DNA of 49,166 nt. Source: Candidatus Blackburnbacteria bacterium RIFCSPLOWO2_01_FULL_40_20. Its GTDB lineage: Bacteria; Patescibacteriota; Microgenomatia; UBA8517; UBA10165. The position numbers were made by a program, and so were the translations under genes. The notes beneath the pieces were generated by a model. The model was not told the origin of the DNA and did no database searches. It worked only from the letters and a program-made list of their open reading frames with translations. The stretch covers positions 1-49,166 of the forward strand of contig MHCC01000024.1 of assembly GCA_001816475.1 (NCBI GenBank), read 5' to 3'. Shown one piece after another: positions 1-8,351 of this stretch (position 1 is its first letter; each line of letters opens with the position of its first letter).

Positions 1-3000
1 ATTGAGACGATGTACCTACTGCAAAAAGTTGTGTTGGTGCTGTTGTACCAATACCAACATTTCCACCAATTACCGAAAGTCTTGTCCCAGCCCCAGGTGT
101 CGAAGTTCCTATCCCAACATTTCCAGCGGGAGACAAGACAATGTTGCCCGTTGTTGTTGTTTGCATTGTGAGATCCGCGCCTGTTGAATTGATAGTCAAG
201 CCTCCGGAGGTTACAGACCAAGTTGAAGCGGAGGCTCCTGTCAGGTTTAGCGCTCCTGCACTAGTTAGCGCTAATGTACCGGAAGTGATAGTCGATAGAT
301 CAAGATTGCCTGTTGTGACCGAGAAGGAGGAGTTGCTGGTCGAAGCAATGGTCACTGCGCCTGCGGCGGCATTCCCAATTGTTATGGCTCCGGTTGAATT
401 GCCACCATTGATTGAAGTATCAAAGTTTGATGAGTCGTTGACGCTTACTGTACCGCCTGAGGTTGTTAGCGCTCCTGTGTTGACAATGCCAGTTGTGGTC
501 AGGTTGTCTGTAAACCTTCCGGTTCCGGTAACGTCTAATTTGTATGCAGGCAGTGTATTCCCAATCCCAACATTCCCACCAAAGCTGGCTATCCCATCAA
601 CCTCCAAATACCCTTCAATGTAGGCATCCTCTCCATCTTGGGTTACACTGGGGGTTCCATTGCCAACTTTCAAGTTTCCTGTAAGGATATTAACAATGCC
701 GGTTTCCAAGGCTGTTGTTGCTGTAATATTTCCGGATGTTGTGGTGGTCAAGCCTAAATCTGCCCCTGTTGAGTTAAGTGTGAGCCCGCCTGCGGTAACT
801 AAGCCTGTGTAGGATGTTGAACCAAGGGTATAATTTGCAGTTGGGGTTAGGCTTGCCCCAAAGGTGATATTTCCTGATGAGTCAATCTTATATGTTGACC
901 CATGGAAGTAGAGGATACCTGTCCCATTTGGATCAAGTGTTAAATCCTCATTGGTGTCGCTTGTGCTGAGCGTAGCCGAAGGATCATCGTATCCCAGGTA
1001 AAGGTCGCCAGAGTATGTGTCTGCATCTGTTCTTATTGACCCTTCAACCACATCAACGCTCATTCCAGCGCCTGGTGTAACAGTTCCGATTCCCACATTC
1101 CCTCCCATTACTGCCAATTGCGCTCCAGCACCAGGAAGTGTTGTTCCAATCCCTGTGTTCCCTGAGATGATCATTCCGTTTGTCGGTGCGGCTGTTGCAA
1201 AGTATGAACCTGCCGATATCCCGCCATTTACACCAAGTACGGAGCCGGGGAGGGTGGTACCAATCCCGACATTTCCTGCAACTGTTAAACCGTTTGTTGG
1301 GGCGACTGCCGAATTTGCGTAACCAATTGCCGCACCGCCGTTAATTTGGAGCTTAGATCCGGCCATGGTTGTTCCAACTCCAACGTTGCCCCCGCCTAAA
1401 AACCAAAAATTCGGATTTGTGGACGAGTTTCCAAATGCAATCGTCTCAGATGAGTTAGTAGTATCTATATTGATATAGTTATTAGCTCCCTCTTGGATAT
1501 CCAGTGCGTTTGTGTTGTTATCGTTTATATTTGCAATCAGGTTGTTGTTTAATGTTGTGTTCCCACCGCCTGCACCTACGCTGAGCGTGGTTGCGTCGCC
1601 GCCGATGTTGAGGGTTGAGACGGTTGTATTGACAAGGTTAAATGTGCCGGAAGTTGAGGTTAGATCTCCACCGTTTATTGCTGCGTCGCCAGCTACGATA
1701 ATATTTTCTGAAAAGAGGGCATCGCCACTTTTTACATGCAGAGCATATGCACCCGACCCTGGATTAATTCGTTCAAGTACGAGTGTGTCCTGTCCTGAGC
1801 CAGTTGTGGCAGTCTCGTCCAGTTTCAAAGTCAGAACATCCGCACTTGCGCTTCCTTGGGCAGCAGTTGGCTTTTTTGTTATCCTGGCAAAGTCGGGGGA
1901 TCCTTGGTCAATCTCAAAAATTCCTGAGTCTTGATAGTAGCCTGTGATTGATGCAAGCTTGCCGTCACTCTTGAGCCTTGGCACGCCACCAATCTTTAGA
2001 TCTCCACTTTGGATGTCTAAACCATTTTCAGCTTTAACTTCTTGAGCAAAAAAGGCAGCTCCATCAACATCTAAATTGCCTTGAACATATGTATTGCCAA
2101 GTGCATCAACTTCAAAACGGATTTGGGGGGTAGAGCCGGAGGAAAGAGCTAGTAAGTTATAGTCTGATGTATTATTACCTACATATCCGGAAATGAGTGA
2201 GCCGGTTGTAAGGTTTGCATTTTGAATTTTAAACGAGTCATTTGCTGTTGTTGAAGAGTGTAATAAAACTTGTCCCTCGCCGTCCGGTGCCAAAATTATA
2301 TTTCCGTCGGATGTTGGAGCTGTTACCAAAGCAATCTCGGGGCTTTGAACCATCAAAGCGCCATCAAGTGCTTGGATAAGTGGGTTGTTGCCAATGAGGT
2401 TTAGGATCGTGCCAACCAAAGATCCAGGGGCGCCTGATGGGGTGGAAGAAGGGGTTGGTGAGGCGGAGGAAGAGACAGAGCTAGAGGGGGATGGGTATGC
2501 AATGGGACTAAAAGATGGCAAGGGGGAATAGGTTGATCGTGGGAGGCTGCTTGCTAGTGGTGAACCCGAGGGTCGTGGCGAAGGAGTGGGCGAGACAACA
2601 GGAGAGACAAAGCCGGACGGTGAGGGTTGGGGGGATAATAGGGGGGAAATAGTAGGAGTAGCGCTGACACTAGTGACGTCAGGGGAAGAGGGGGATTGGG
2701 CTAAATTATTGTTTTGTGTGCCAGTTATTTGTTGGGCGAGGCTTGAAAGTACAACAAAAGGTGAACGGTTCATTGCAACTATTGTTCCCAAGAAAGCAGC
2801 TGAAATAATTGCCATCGCACCACCTGCGATTAAAAGAGATGTTTTGAGCCCACTTCGCCCGCTCAGCGAGGCGAGCCAGTTTTTTGAGTAGGACTGCTGA
2901 GGGAAAAAAGAGGAAGTGGTGGACGCTCGCGTGCCTAAAGTCGCGGACTGGGGAGAATTTTGTCCGTCTGACACGGCAATCTTTTGCAAGTCGCGCTCTA

Positions 3001-3205
3001 CATTCGTCGTGCTTGCTTCAATGATTGCTGTTGGATTAACGATGGTAATGGGGTTTGAGGAAATGTGACCTTCCTTGTGTGCCCACTCAAAAAAACGGCG
3101 CAGGGAAGAAATTTTGCGCTTTGATGTGGCGAGGGAAGAAGAGCGTGCAATTTCTTCTTGATATTTTTGAACTGTTTGAGTGGTGATGTTTGGCAGAGCT
3201 GACAT
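1..3205 (-). CDS. Giant GIGT-repeat surface protein with N-terminal recombinase SAM-like domain (C-terminus off window)
   Basis: An open frame starts at ATG 3205 (MSALPNITTQTVQKYQEEIA) and stays open for at least 1,068 codons to the window edge. Residues about 5-55 resemble the core-binding (SAM-like) domain of tyrosine recombinases, including SSLRRFFEWAHKEGHISSNP. A hydrophobic helix follows at about 123-148, then a Ser/Pro/Thr linker to about 250. The rest is low-complexity beta-type sequence with recurring GNVGIGTT / VGIGTSTPG motifs, as in tail-fibre and adhesin-like proteins. I infer a cytoplasmic N-domain, one membrane anchor and a long exported stalk. There is no catalytic recombinase domain. 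The neighbouring minus-strand gene at 3606-4127 carries the same N-type domain, suggesting a shared origin or partnership. The function is unknown; adhesion or a cell-surface fibre is the best guess. Confidence 0.8.
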   Translation of the reverse strand, partial: MSALPNITTQTVQKYQEEIARSSSLATSKRKISSLRRFFEWAHKEGHISSNPITIVNPTAIIEASTTNVERDLQKIAVSDGQNSPQSATLGTRASTTSSFFPQQSYSKNWLASLSGRSGLKTSLLIAGGAMAIISAAFLGTIVAMNRSPFVVLSSLAQQITGTQNNNLAQSPSSPDVTSVSATPTISPLLSPQPSPSGFVSPVVSPTPSPRPSGSPLASSLPRSTYSPLPSFSPIAYPSPSSSVSSSASPTPSSTPSGAPGSLVGTILNLIGNNPLIQALDGALMVQSPEIALVTAPTSDGNIILAPDGEGQVLLHSSTTANDSFKIQNANLTTGSLISGYVGNNTSDYNLLALSSGSTPQIRFEVDALGNTYVQGNLDVDGAAFFAQEVKAENGLDIQSGDLKIGGVPRLKSDGKLASITGYYQDSGIFEIDQGSPDFARITKKPTAAQGSASADVLTLKLDETATTGSGQDTLVLERINPGSGAYALHVKSGDALFSENIIVAGDAAINGGDLTSTSGTFNLVNTTVSTLNIGGDATTLSVGAGGGNTTLNNNLIANINDNNTNALDIQEGANNYINIDTTNSSETIAFGNSSTNPNFWFLGGGNVGVGTTMAGSKLQINGGAAIGYANSAVAPTNGLTVAGNVGIGTTLPGSVLGVNGGISAGSYFATAAPTNGMIISGNTGIGTTLPGAGAQLAVMGGNVGIGTVTPGAGMSVDVVEGSIRTDADTYSGDLYLGYDDPSATLSTSDTNEDLTLDPNGTGILYFHGSTYKIDSSGNITFGASLTPTANYTLGSTSYTGLVTAGGLTLNSTGADLGLTTTTSGNITATTALETGIVNILTGNLKVGNGTPSVTQDGEDAYIEGYLEVDGIASFGGNVGIGNTLPAYKLDVTGTGRFTDNLTTTGIVNTGALTTSGGTVSVNDSSNFDTSINGGNSTGAITIGNAAAGAVTIASTSNSSFSVTTGNLDLSTITSGTLALTSAGALNLTGASASTWSVTSGGLTINSTGADLTMQTTTTGNIVLSPAGNVGIGTSTPGAGTRLSVIGGNVGIGTTAPTQLFAVGTSSQ

Positions 3206-3209
3206 ACAA

Positions 3210-3310
3210 ATAAATTCGAAATCCTAAATTCGAAATCCGAAATAAATTCCAAATTCAAAAAACAAAAATTCAAAACGTTTCATACTTCGAATTTCGTGCT
3301 TCGAATTTTT
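3210..3310. repeat. AT-rich imperfect palindromic repeat block
   Basis: This block is made of overlapping AAATTCGAAAT / AATTCCAAATTC words on both strands. Similar blocks lie at about 4568-4675, 8311-8390, 14614-14770, 16159-16280, 18459-18595, 19062-19198 and 24293-24400, and one lies inside leuS. It separates the surface-protein gene from its upstream region. Confidence 0.6.
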
Positions 3311-3395
3311 TCGTTTTGGCGCAAATTGGTCTTTGATAGTGAAAATTTTTGGAATCATGTTTTTTGAGGGAGGGAAGTAAACTGCGTCCCGATCA

Positions 3396-3414
3396 ACTCC
3401 GATCGGATCGGAGT
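3396..3414. repeat. Dispersed palindrome, ACTCCGAT-type
   Basis: A perfect 19-bp dyad, ACTCC-GATCGGATC-GGAGT. Variants recur at 4092-4110, 8090-8106, 18489-18507, 19151-19169, 19224-19240 and 45056-45074. Three of those lie inside reading frames. Confidence 0.7.
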
Positions 3415-3435
3415 CAAATCGGGGCTTGCAAAGTG

Positions 3436-3600
3436 TGGTATACTAAACACGCGAACACTGTTCCCGTTTAGCGGGAAGTGTAATCGCGTGGTTTGCGGGT
3501 GGCTTTAAATTACACTGATCAAAGATTTCCCCCCAGATTCCTTTGATTTTTTATTTAAACCACCCGCCTTCGCTTTGCTTCGGCGAGGTACAGCATGCTT
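3436..3600 (+). ncRNA. Possible small structured RNA or attachment-like stem-loop, with an extended -10 box
   Basis: This 400-base gap between two minus-strand genes holds an extended -10 box (TGtGG-TATACT, ending near 3444) on the plus strand. It is followed by a hairpin TTCCCG/CGGGAA (3461-3477) and a long stem GCGGGTGG-CTTTAAAT (3495-3510) pairing with ATTTAAA-CCACCCGC (3553-3567). That stem encloses a third pair, ATCAAAG/CTTTGAT. No convincing reading frame is present. It could be an sRNA, a terminator for the minus-strand gene at 3606, or a recombination site. The nearby recombinase-type domains are suggestive only. Confidence 0.3.
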
Positions 3601-3605
3601 TATAG

Positions 3606-4127
3606 CTAGACAGTGCCCGCTTCGGGTATCCAATTTAGAAATTGCCTAATGTCAGATAAGTAATTTTTGCGCGAAACTTTAGAGATTCCTTCGTTCTCCA
3701 AATACTTTTCAAATTTCACAACGATTGTCTCGATGTTTTTTTTCCAAGAAATGGCTTGCTTAAGGTTGGAAACTACAGTCATAGGATTGGCCTCGATGAT
3801 CCCTTGTGCAACCAAGAACTTACTAATGTTTCTCAAGGTTGAAAGTCTCCGGTTTGTTGTAGCCTCGGGAACACGGTTTTCAAGGTGGTGTCCCTTGTAG
3901 AGAGCAACGAGTTGTCCAGAGAAGTAGCTAAAGACGTCGTCAGTTGACGAAATAGAGCACCCCTGTTTTTGCAAGTGGAGTTTTGCCCATCCTGCAAAAT
4001 GCGCGAGATCGGCTCGGTAGTTCCTGATTGTCTTTGAAGAAACGCCGCTTAAGCGCAAGTTCTCTTCAAATTTTTTTGTTAGCAGTGATTGACCCCGATC
4101 TAATCGGGGTTGAGTGGGCAGACTCAT
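3606..4127 (-). CDS. Tandem SAM-like core-binding domain protein, no catalytic domain
   Basis: 173 residues. Residues about 17-115 (FEENLRLSGVSSKTIRNYRA ... RRLSTLRNISKFLVAQGII, then EANPM) and about 133-170 (KFEKYLENEGISKVSRKNYL, SDIRQFLNW) match the N-terminal DNA-binding fold of XerC/D-type tyrosine recombinases. The Arg-His-Arg-Tyr catalytic domain is absent. The N-terminus, residues about 6-12, is encoded by one of the dispersed CCCCGAT palindromes (4092-4110). The gene lies upstream of the surface-protein gene, whose N-terminus has the same domain type. It may be a truncated integrase or an independent DNA- or protein-binding adaptor. Confidence 0.65.
   Translation of the reverse strand: MSLPTQPRLDRGQSLLTKKFEENLRLSGVSSKTIRNYRADLAHFAGWAKLHLQKQGCSISSTDDVFSYFSGQLVALYKGHHLENRVPEATTNRRLSTLRNISKFLVAQGIIEANPMTVVSNLKQAISWKKNIETIVVKFEKYLENEGISKVSRKNYLSDIRQFLNWIPEAGTV
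4092..4110. repeat. Dispersed palindrome inside a reading frame
   Basis: ACCCCGAT-CTA-ATCGGGGT, a near-perfect dyad that codes residues near the start of the SAM-like protein. Confidence 0.7.
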
Positions 4128-4881
4128 AATTGTTTAAATTCCAAATGTCAAAATCCAAATGTCAAATGCCTTTGAACTTTGAGCGTTGCTGTTTGATCTT
4201 TGTTTGTCATTTGTTGTTTAGATTTTGGATTTAGCCTTAGCCTTAGATTATACAAGATTATACGCAATTAGACTATGTAATTAATATAGTAATAATGCAG
4301 ATATGTTGTCAATACCCATTTTCAATATTGCCATTCAGCCGCTCAGTGCGAGGAGTAGGGAGTTGATATATTTTGATGCTCAAAAAAGATGGGGAGCGCG
4401 CAGTCGAAAGACGCACAAACAATATTTTCACACAAATGTTCACGGAAACCAGCGACAAAACTCTGCTTACCTAAAAGCATCAAACAGTATCAGTGGCATA
4501 ACTAGAAATGTTGAGTGGTTTTGATATAGTTGAGTGGCAGGTTTTTGCAAAGACCAACTAACTAGCTCATAATTTTCAATTTACAAATTCCAAACAGTTT
4601 GAAAATTAGAATTTGGTGTTTCATCCCGATTAAGTCGGAATTTGTTGTAAATTGAAAATTGAAAATTCTAAATTGTTCGCGCTTTTGCTTTTGGCAGTTT
4701 TTGAAGCCGGGTGCTAGGATTTTTAACAGGGGATTTGGATTGAATTATCGAGATTTTGTTGATCGGTCAAATTTACTGGTTTCTTACTGCATTTTAACCT
4801 AACTCCGATTAAATAGGGACAGGTTTTTGAAGCGTAAAAGTGTGCCTGGCGCGCATGCTTTTGAGTGGGAAATTCAAAAAC
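4128..4881. other. Intergenic region with AT-rich repeats, no gene seen
   Basis: About 750 bases separate the divergent SAM-like gene and leuS. The stretch 4568-4675 is an AT-rich repeat block with a degenerate CCCGATTAAGTCGG dyad, and another degenerate copy (ACTCCGATTAAATAGG) lies near 4801. A 73-codon plus-strand frame at 4303-4524 has no ribosome site, no family resemblance and a composition like non-coding DNA. I see no tRNA or T-box-like structure. Confidence 0.5.
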
Positions 4882-4911
4882 TTGCTTCACTTGGCGTTCA
4901 TCTAATATAAT
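4882..4911 (+). promoter_or_regulatory. leuS promoter, leaderless
   Basis: TTGCTT (4882-4887), an 18-base spacer, then TATAAT (4906-4911). The ATG at 4918 lies six bases after the -10 box, so transcription should begin at or next to the start codon and no ribosome site is possible. Confidence 0.75.
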
Positions 4912-4917
4912 ACATCT

Positions 4918-7677
4918 ATGGTAGCAAAAAAGTCAACCCGCCAAAGGCGAGGCTCGCCAAAGGCGGCTTACGAGCCAAGTGAGGTTGAGTCGAAGTGGCA
5001 AAAAGAGTGGGAAAAGGGGGGTTTGTACGAAACTTCCAATGCCCCCAAGCGAAAAAAATACATCTTAGACATGTTCCCTTATCCGTCTGGGGACACTTTG
5101 CATGTAGGTCATGTTGAAGGATATGTTGGCACAGACATCCTTTCCAGATTTGAGAGAATGAGGGGCGCAGATGTGCTTCACCCGATGGGGTGGGATGCTT
5201 TTGGTTTGCCAGCCGAAAACTACGCCATTAAAACCGGTATCAATCCAGATCAATCTACACACAACAATATCAAAATCTTCAAGCGCCAACTTACAAACAC
5301 CGGCATGTCTTACGATTGGGATCATGAGATAGACACAAGTAGCCCCGAATTCTACAAGTGGACTCAATGGTTGTTTATTTTAATGTACAAACGTGGTTTA
5401 GCTTACAAAAAGATGGCGGACGTAAATTGGTGCCCGTCCTGCGAGACTGTTTTGGCAAACGAGCAGGTTGTTGAGGGTAAATGCGAACGATGCGGGACCG
5501 AAGTCGTTCAAAAGAAGTTAAGCCAGTGGTTTTTAAAGATAACAAAATATGCCGATAGACTCATTTCGGGATTGGACAAGATCGATTGGCTGGAGGGTGT
5601 AAAAGTACAACAGAAAAATTGGATAGGGCGTTCCGAGGGTGCCCAAGTTAAGTTTGAAGTTGAAAACGATAAAGCCGGACAGTTCATTTCTGTTTTTACA
5701 ACTCGCCCAGATACTTTGTTTGGAGCAACATTTATGGTTATACCTCCGGACTCTGAATGGGTTGAGAAATTGACAACAAAAGGCAAAAAGGATGCCGTAT
5801 CAGAATATATTAAACTTGAAACGAGTAGAACAAACAAGGTCGGGGAAGAAAAGGGAAAAACAGGAATATTTACTGGCTCTTTTGTTATTAATCCGGCGAC
5901 CGAGGAAAAAATTCCTGTTTGGATTGCAAACTATGTTGTTTCTGGGTACGGCTCCGGAGCGGTTATGGGAGTTCCGGCCCACGACGCGCGCGATTTCGAC
6001 TTTGCTAAAAAGTATGATTTACCAATTAAGTGGGTAATAGAGTCTACTCGCGGAAAGGCAAATGAGAGTGAAGCTTATACAGGCGAGGGGAAAATTGTTA
6101 ATTCCCAAGAGTGGAATGGGTGGACAACCCCAGATTCAATAGGGAAAGTGATTGAGTACCTTGAGAAGAAAGGAACTGGTAAAAAACAAGTTCAATATCA
6201 TCTTCGTGATTGGCTAATTTCAAGGCAGCGTTATTGGGGTGCACCCATACCTATGGTTTATTGCCCAGCTTGTGCCAAGAAGGGCTTGTCCTGGTTTACA
6301 ACCTCAATAGGTAGCGATGGAGCTGGAAATTCGAAATTCGAAATTCGAAATTCGAAAACAAATAAAAAAAATGAAAATTTGAAATTTAAAATTGAAAATT
6401 CCGCCGACTGGTCGGCGGGCTGGTATCCTGTCCCCGAGGATCAACTGCCTGTTTACCTGCCAAAAGATGTTGATTTCAGGCCAACAGGCGAGTCGCCAAT
6501 CGCTAGGTCTAAAGAATTCCAGGAAGGCGTTGTATGTCCAAATTGCGGGGCAAAAGCCAAGAGGGAGGTTGACACGATGGATACTTATGTTGACTCTTCT
6601 TGGTACTTTATCCGCTTTACTGATCCGAAAAACACATCAGAGTTTGCGTCACGCGAGGCGATAAAACAATGGCTGCCTGTGGACACTTATGTTGGAGGTG
6701 GGCATGTTGTTCAACACTTGTTGTTTGCAAGATTTTTCTGGAAGGTTTTGTTTGACGCGGAGTTGTTAGACGAGTCGGCTGGAGATGAACCATTCTTAAA
6801 GCTTCGCGCGCCTGGTTGGATCTTGGGTCAGGATTCCCGAAAAATGAGTAAAAGATGGGGCAATATTGTCACTCCGGACGACATTATTCCGAAATATGGC
6901 GCTGATACCTTGCGGATGTATGAGATGTTTATGGGACCGTTTGATGCTGTGAAGCCGTGGAATTTGACTGGAGTTGAGGGCATGTGGAGGTTTATAAACA
7001 GAGTTTGGAGGCTGGTTGTAGAAAACGATAAGGTCAATTTAGTTGAGGAAAAAGACCAACAAGAAGTCGTCAGGGTTCAACATAAAACAATACAAAGTGT
7101 AACAAAAGATATCGAAGAGCTACATTTTAACACTGCGATTGCAAGCTTGATGGAGTTTGTAAACTTACTGCAGGACAAGGCTCAAGAATCTACCGACCAC
7201 AGACTACAGTCTATGGCTAAAAAAGATGCGATAGTTGGCCGCCAGAGGCCCGCTTCGACTCGGCCTGCTTCGATTTGCGTCGAGCGAGCCTCGCCCATAG
7301 CGGGTAGTCAGTCGACTGTAGACAGAATTATATGTGCCGAGTGGAAAGACGCAATCAAGGCCTTGCTTTTGCTTTTAGCCCCGTTTGCACCCTATATAAC
7401 TGAAGAACTTTGGCATCAAACAGGATCGGAATCTTCGATTCACCTGCAGCCTTGGCCGGAATTTGATCCTGAGCTTATTCAGGAAGAAACAGTTGCAATA
7501 CCTGTACAAGTTAACGGCAAGTTCCGCGGGACAATTGAAGTCGATCAGGTTCAAGGCAGGGATCAAAAAGAGGTTGAGACTCGTGCGCGCGAAAGCGTAC
7601 CAAAATACCTGGAAGGGAAGAAAGTAAACAAGGTCATTTTTGTGCCAGCACGATTGATTAATTTTGTAGTATCGTAA
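4918..7677 (+). CDS. leuS: Leucyl-tRNA synthetase with repeat-derived insertions
   Basis: Class Ia synthetase that charges tRNA-Leu in the cytoplasm. The HIGH box is HVGH (residues 62-65) and the KMSKS box is KMSKR (642-646). The CP1 editing domain shows TTRPDTLFGATFMVI and GVPAHDARDFD. CPNC and CPAC knuckles mark the zinc-type module. At 919 residues it is longer than the usual 800-870. The excess includes an AT-rich repeat-encoded insert at about 469-500 (SKFEIRNSKTNKKNENLKFK), just after CPACAKKG and before WYPVPEDQLPV. A second, Arg/Ala/Ser-rich insert sits at about 774-802 in the C-terminal anticodon-binding part. The extreme N-terminus is also encoded by a small GC-rich repeat. The gene has a leaderless promoter, and comEA follows after 15 bases. 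Confidence 0.97.
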   Translation: MVAKKSTRQRRGSPKAAYEPSEVESKWQKEWEKGGLYETSNAPKRKKYILDMFPYPSGDTLHVGHVEGYVGTDILSRFERMRGADVLHPMGWDAFGLPAENYAIKTGINPDQSTHNNIKIFKRQLTNTGMSYDWDHEIDTSSPEFYKWTQWLFILMYKRGLAYKKMADVNWCPSCETVLANEQVVEGKCERCGTEVVQKKLSQWFLKITKYADRLISGLDKIDWLEGVKVQQKNWIGRSEGAQVKFEVENDKAGQFISVFTTRPDTLFGATFMVIPPDSEWVEKLTTKGKKDAVSEYIKLETSRTNKVGEEKGKTGIFTGSFVINPATEEKIPVWIANYVVSGYGSGAVMGVPAHDARDFDFAKKYDLPIKWVIESTRGKANESEAYTGEGKIVNSQEWNGWTTPDSIGKVIEYLEKKGTGKKQVQYHLRDWLISRQRYWGAPIPMVYCPACAKKGLSWFTTSIGSDGAGNSKFEIRNSKTNKKNENLKFKIENSADWSAGWYPVPEDQLPVYLPKDVDFRPTGESPIARSKEFQEGVVCPNCGAKAKREVDTMDTYVDSSWYFIRFTDPKNTSEFASREAIKQWLPVDTYVGGGHVVQHLLFARFFWKVLFDAELLDESAGDEPFLKLRAPGWILGQDSRKMSKRWGNIVTPDDIIPKYGADTLRMYEMFMGPFDAVKPWNLTGVEGMWRFINRVWRLVVENDKVNLVEEKDQQEVVRVQHKTIQSVTKDIEELHFNTAIASLMEFVNLLQDKAQESTDHRLQSMAKKDAIVGRQRPASTRPASICVERASPIAGSQSTVDRIICAEWKDAIKALLLLLAPFAPYITEELWHQTGSESSIHLQPWPEFDPELIQEETVAIPVQVNGKFRGTIEVDQVQGRDQKEVETRARESVPKYLEGKKVNKVIFVPARLINFVVS
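6325..6418. repeat. Intergenic-type AT-rich palindromic repeat inserted in frame in leuS
   Basis: Tandem GAAATTCGAAATTCG words pass into AAATTTGAAATTTAAAATTG and a GC-rich dyad (CCGCCGACTGGTCGGCGG). The same sequence type is found between genes elsewhere in this window, here translated without a frame break. Confidence 0.75.
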
Positions 7678-7692
7678 GCATTTTCCGCCCAA

Positions 7693-8313
7693 ATGAACGA
7701 CGAGTCGATAGGTTCAAAGCTTGAGAATCTCGTTTTTGCCAACAGACTTCTTTTCTTCTACGGCCTGTTAGGCTTACTTTTTGTCGGTGTGGGTTTATTC
7801 CTCTACAAGTCTGAACTCCTTGGTAGCAAAACCAAAGTTGAAGTGCTAGGTTCCTTTGACGCTCAAGTTCCCAATCAAGCTAAAGTTACAGTTGAGATTG
7901 CAGGTGCGATAGTGAAGCCAGGAGTCTATGAGTTGTTAGCAAGCGATCGGGTAGAGCGCTTGCTAATAGCCTCGGGAGGGCTATCTGCCAATGCCGATCG
8001 GGAGTGGATTTCCAAAAATTTAAACAAGGCGGCAAAATTAGTTGATGGTCAAAAGATTTACGTGCCGAAGGAAGGGGAGCAAGAGCTTGCCCCGATTAAA
8101 TCGGGGTCGGGGAGATCAGCGAGATTGGGGGAGGCAATAAATATAAACAACGCGTCCGTCGCCGAGTTGGACGCATTGTCTGGGATTGGGGCTGTTCGTG
8201 CGCAAAAAATAATTGACAACCGGCCATTTTCGTCGGTTGAGGAGTTGCTTGCCAAAAAAATCTTGCCGAAAGACGTTTATGAGAAGATAAAGGACAAAGT
8301 TGTGGCGCCGTAA
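7693..8313 (+). CDS. comEA: ComEA-like DNA-binding competence protein
   Basis: 206 residues. There is a membrane helix at about 18-38, then an SLBB-type domain (about 63-125: VTVEIAGAIVKPGVYEL ... GQKIYVP). The C-terminal double helix-hairpin-helix domain (148-205) includes ININNASVAELDALSGIG. This is the architecture of ComEA, which binds incoming double-stranded DNA outside the membrane. It lies between leuS and the two comEC parts, which supports a DNA-uptake role. Residues about 133-142 (APIKSGSGRS) are encoded by a CCCCGATT-AA-ATCGGGG dispersed palindrome in the linker between the domains. It is probably cotranscribed with leuS, since the gap is 15 bases and no separate promoter is evident. 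Confidence 0.93.
   Translation: MNDESIGSKLENLVFANRLLFFYGLLGLLFVGVGLFLYKSELLGSKTKVEVLGSFDAQVPNQAKVTVEIAGAIVKPGVYELLASDRVERLLIASGGLSANADREWISKNLNKAAKLVDGQKIYVPKEGEQELAPIKSGSGRSARLGEAININNASVAELDALSGIGAVRAQKIIDNRPFSSVEELLAKKILPKDVYEKIKDKVVAP
8090..8106. repeat. Dispersed palindrome inside comEA
   Basis: CCCCGATT-A-AATCGGGG dyad within the interdomain linker of comEA, with the frame intact. Confidence 0.7.
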
Positions 8314-8351
8314 TTAATTTTCAATTTTAAAATTAAATCATTGATAATTAT

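Noticed and set aside
141-2891. Plus-strand frames of 100-160 codons
   Set aside because: They are antisense to the long uninterrupted minus-strand surface-protein frame with GIGT repeats, and they have Val/Pro-rich shadow composition.
2998-3273. 91-codon minus-strand frame
   Set aside because: It overlaps the N-terminal SAM-like domain of the surface protein in another frame and starts in AT-rich repeat DNA.
4303-4524. 73-codon plus-strand frame
   Set aside because: It has no ribosome site, no family resemblance and lies in repeat-rich intergenic DNA.
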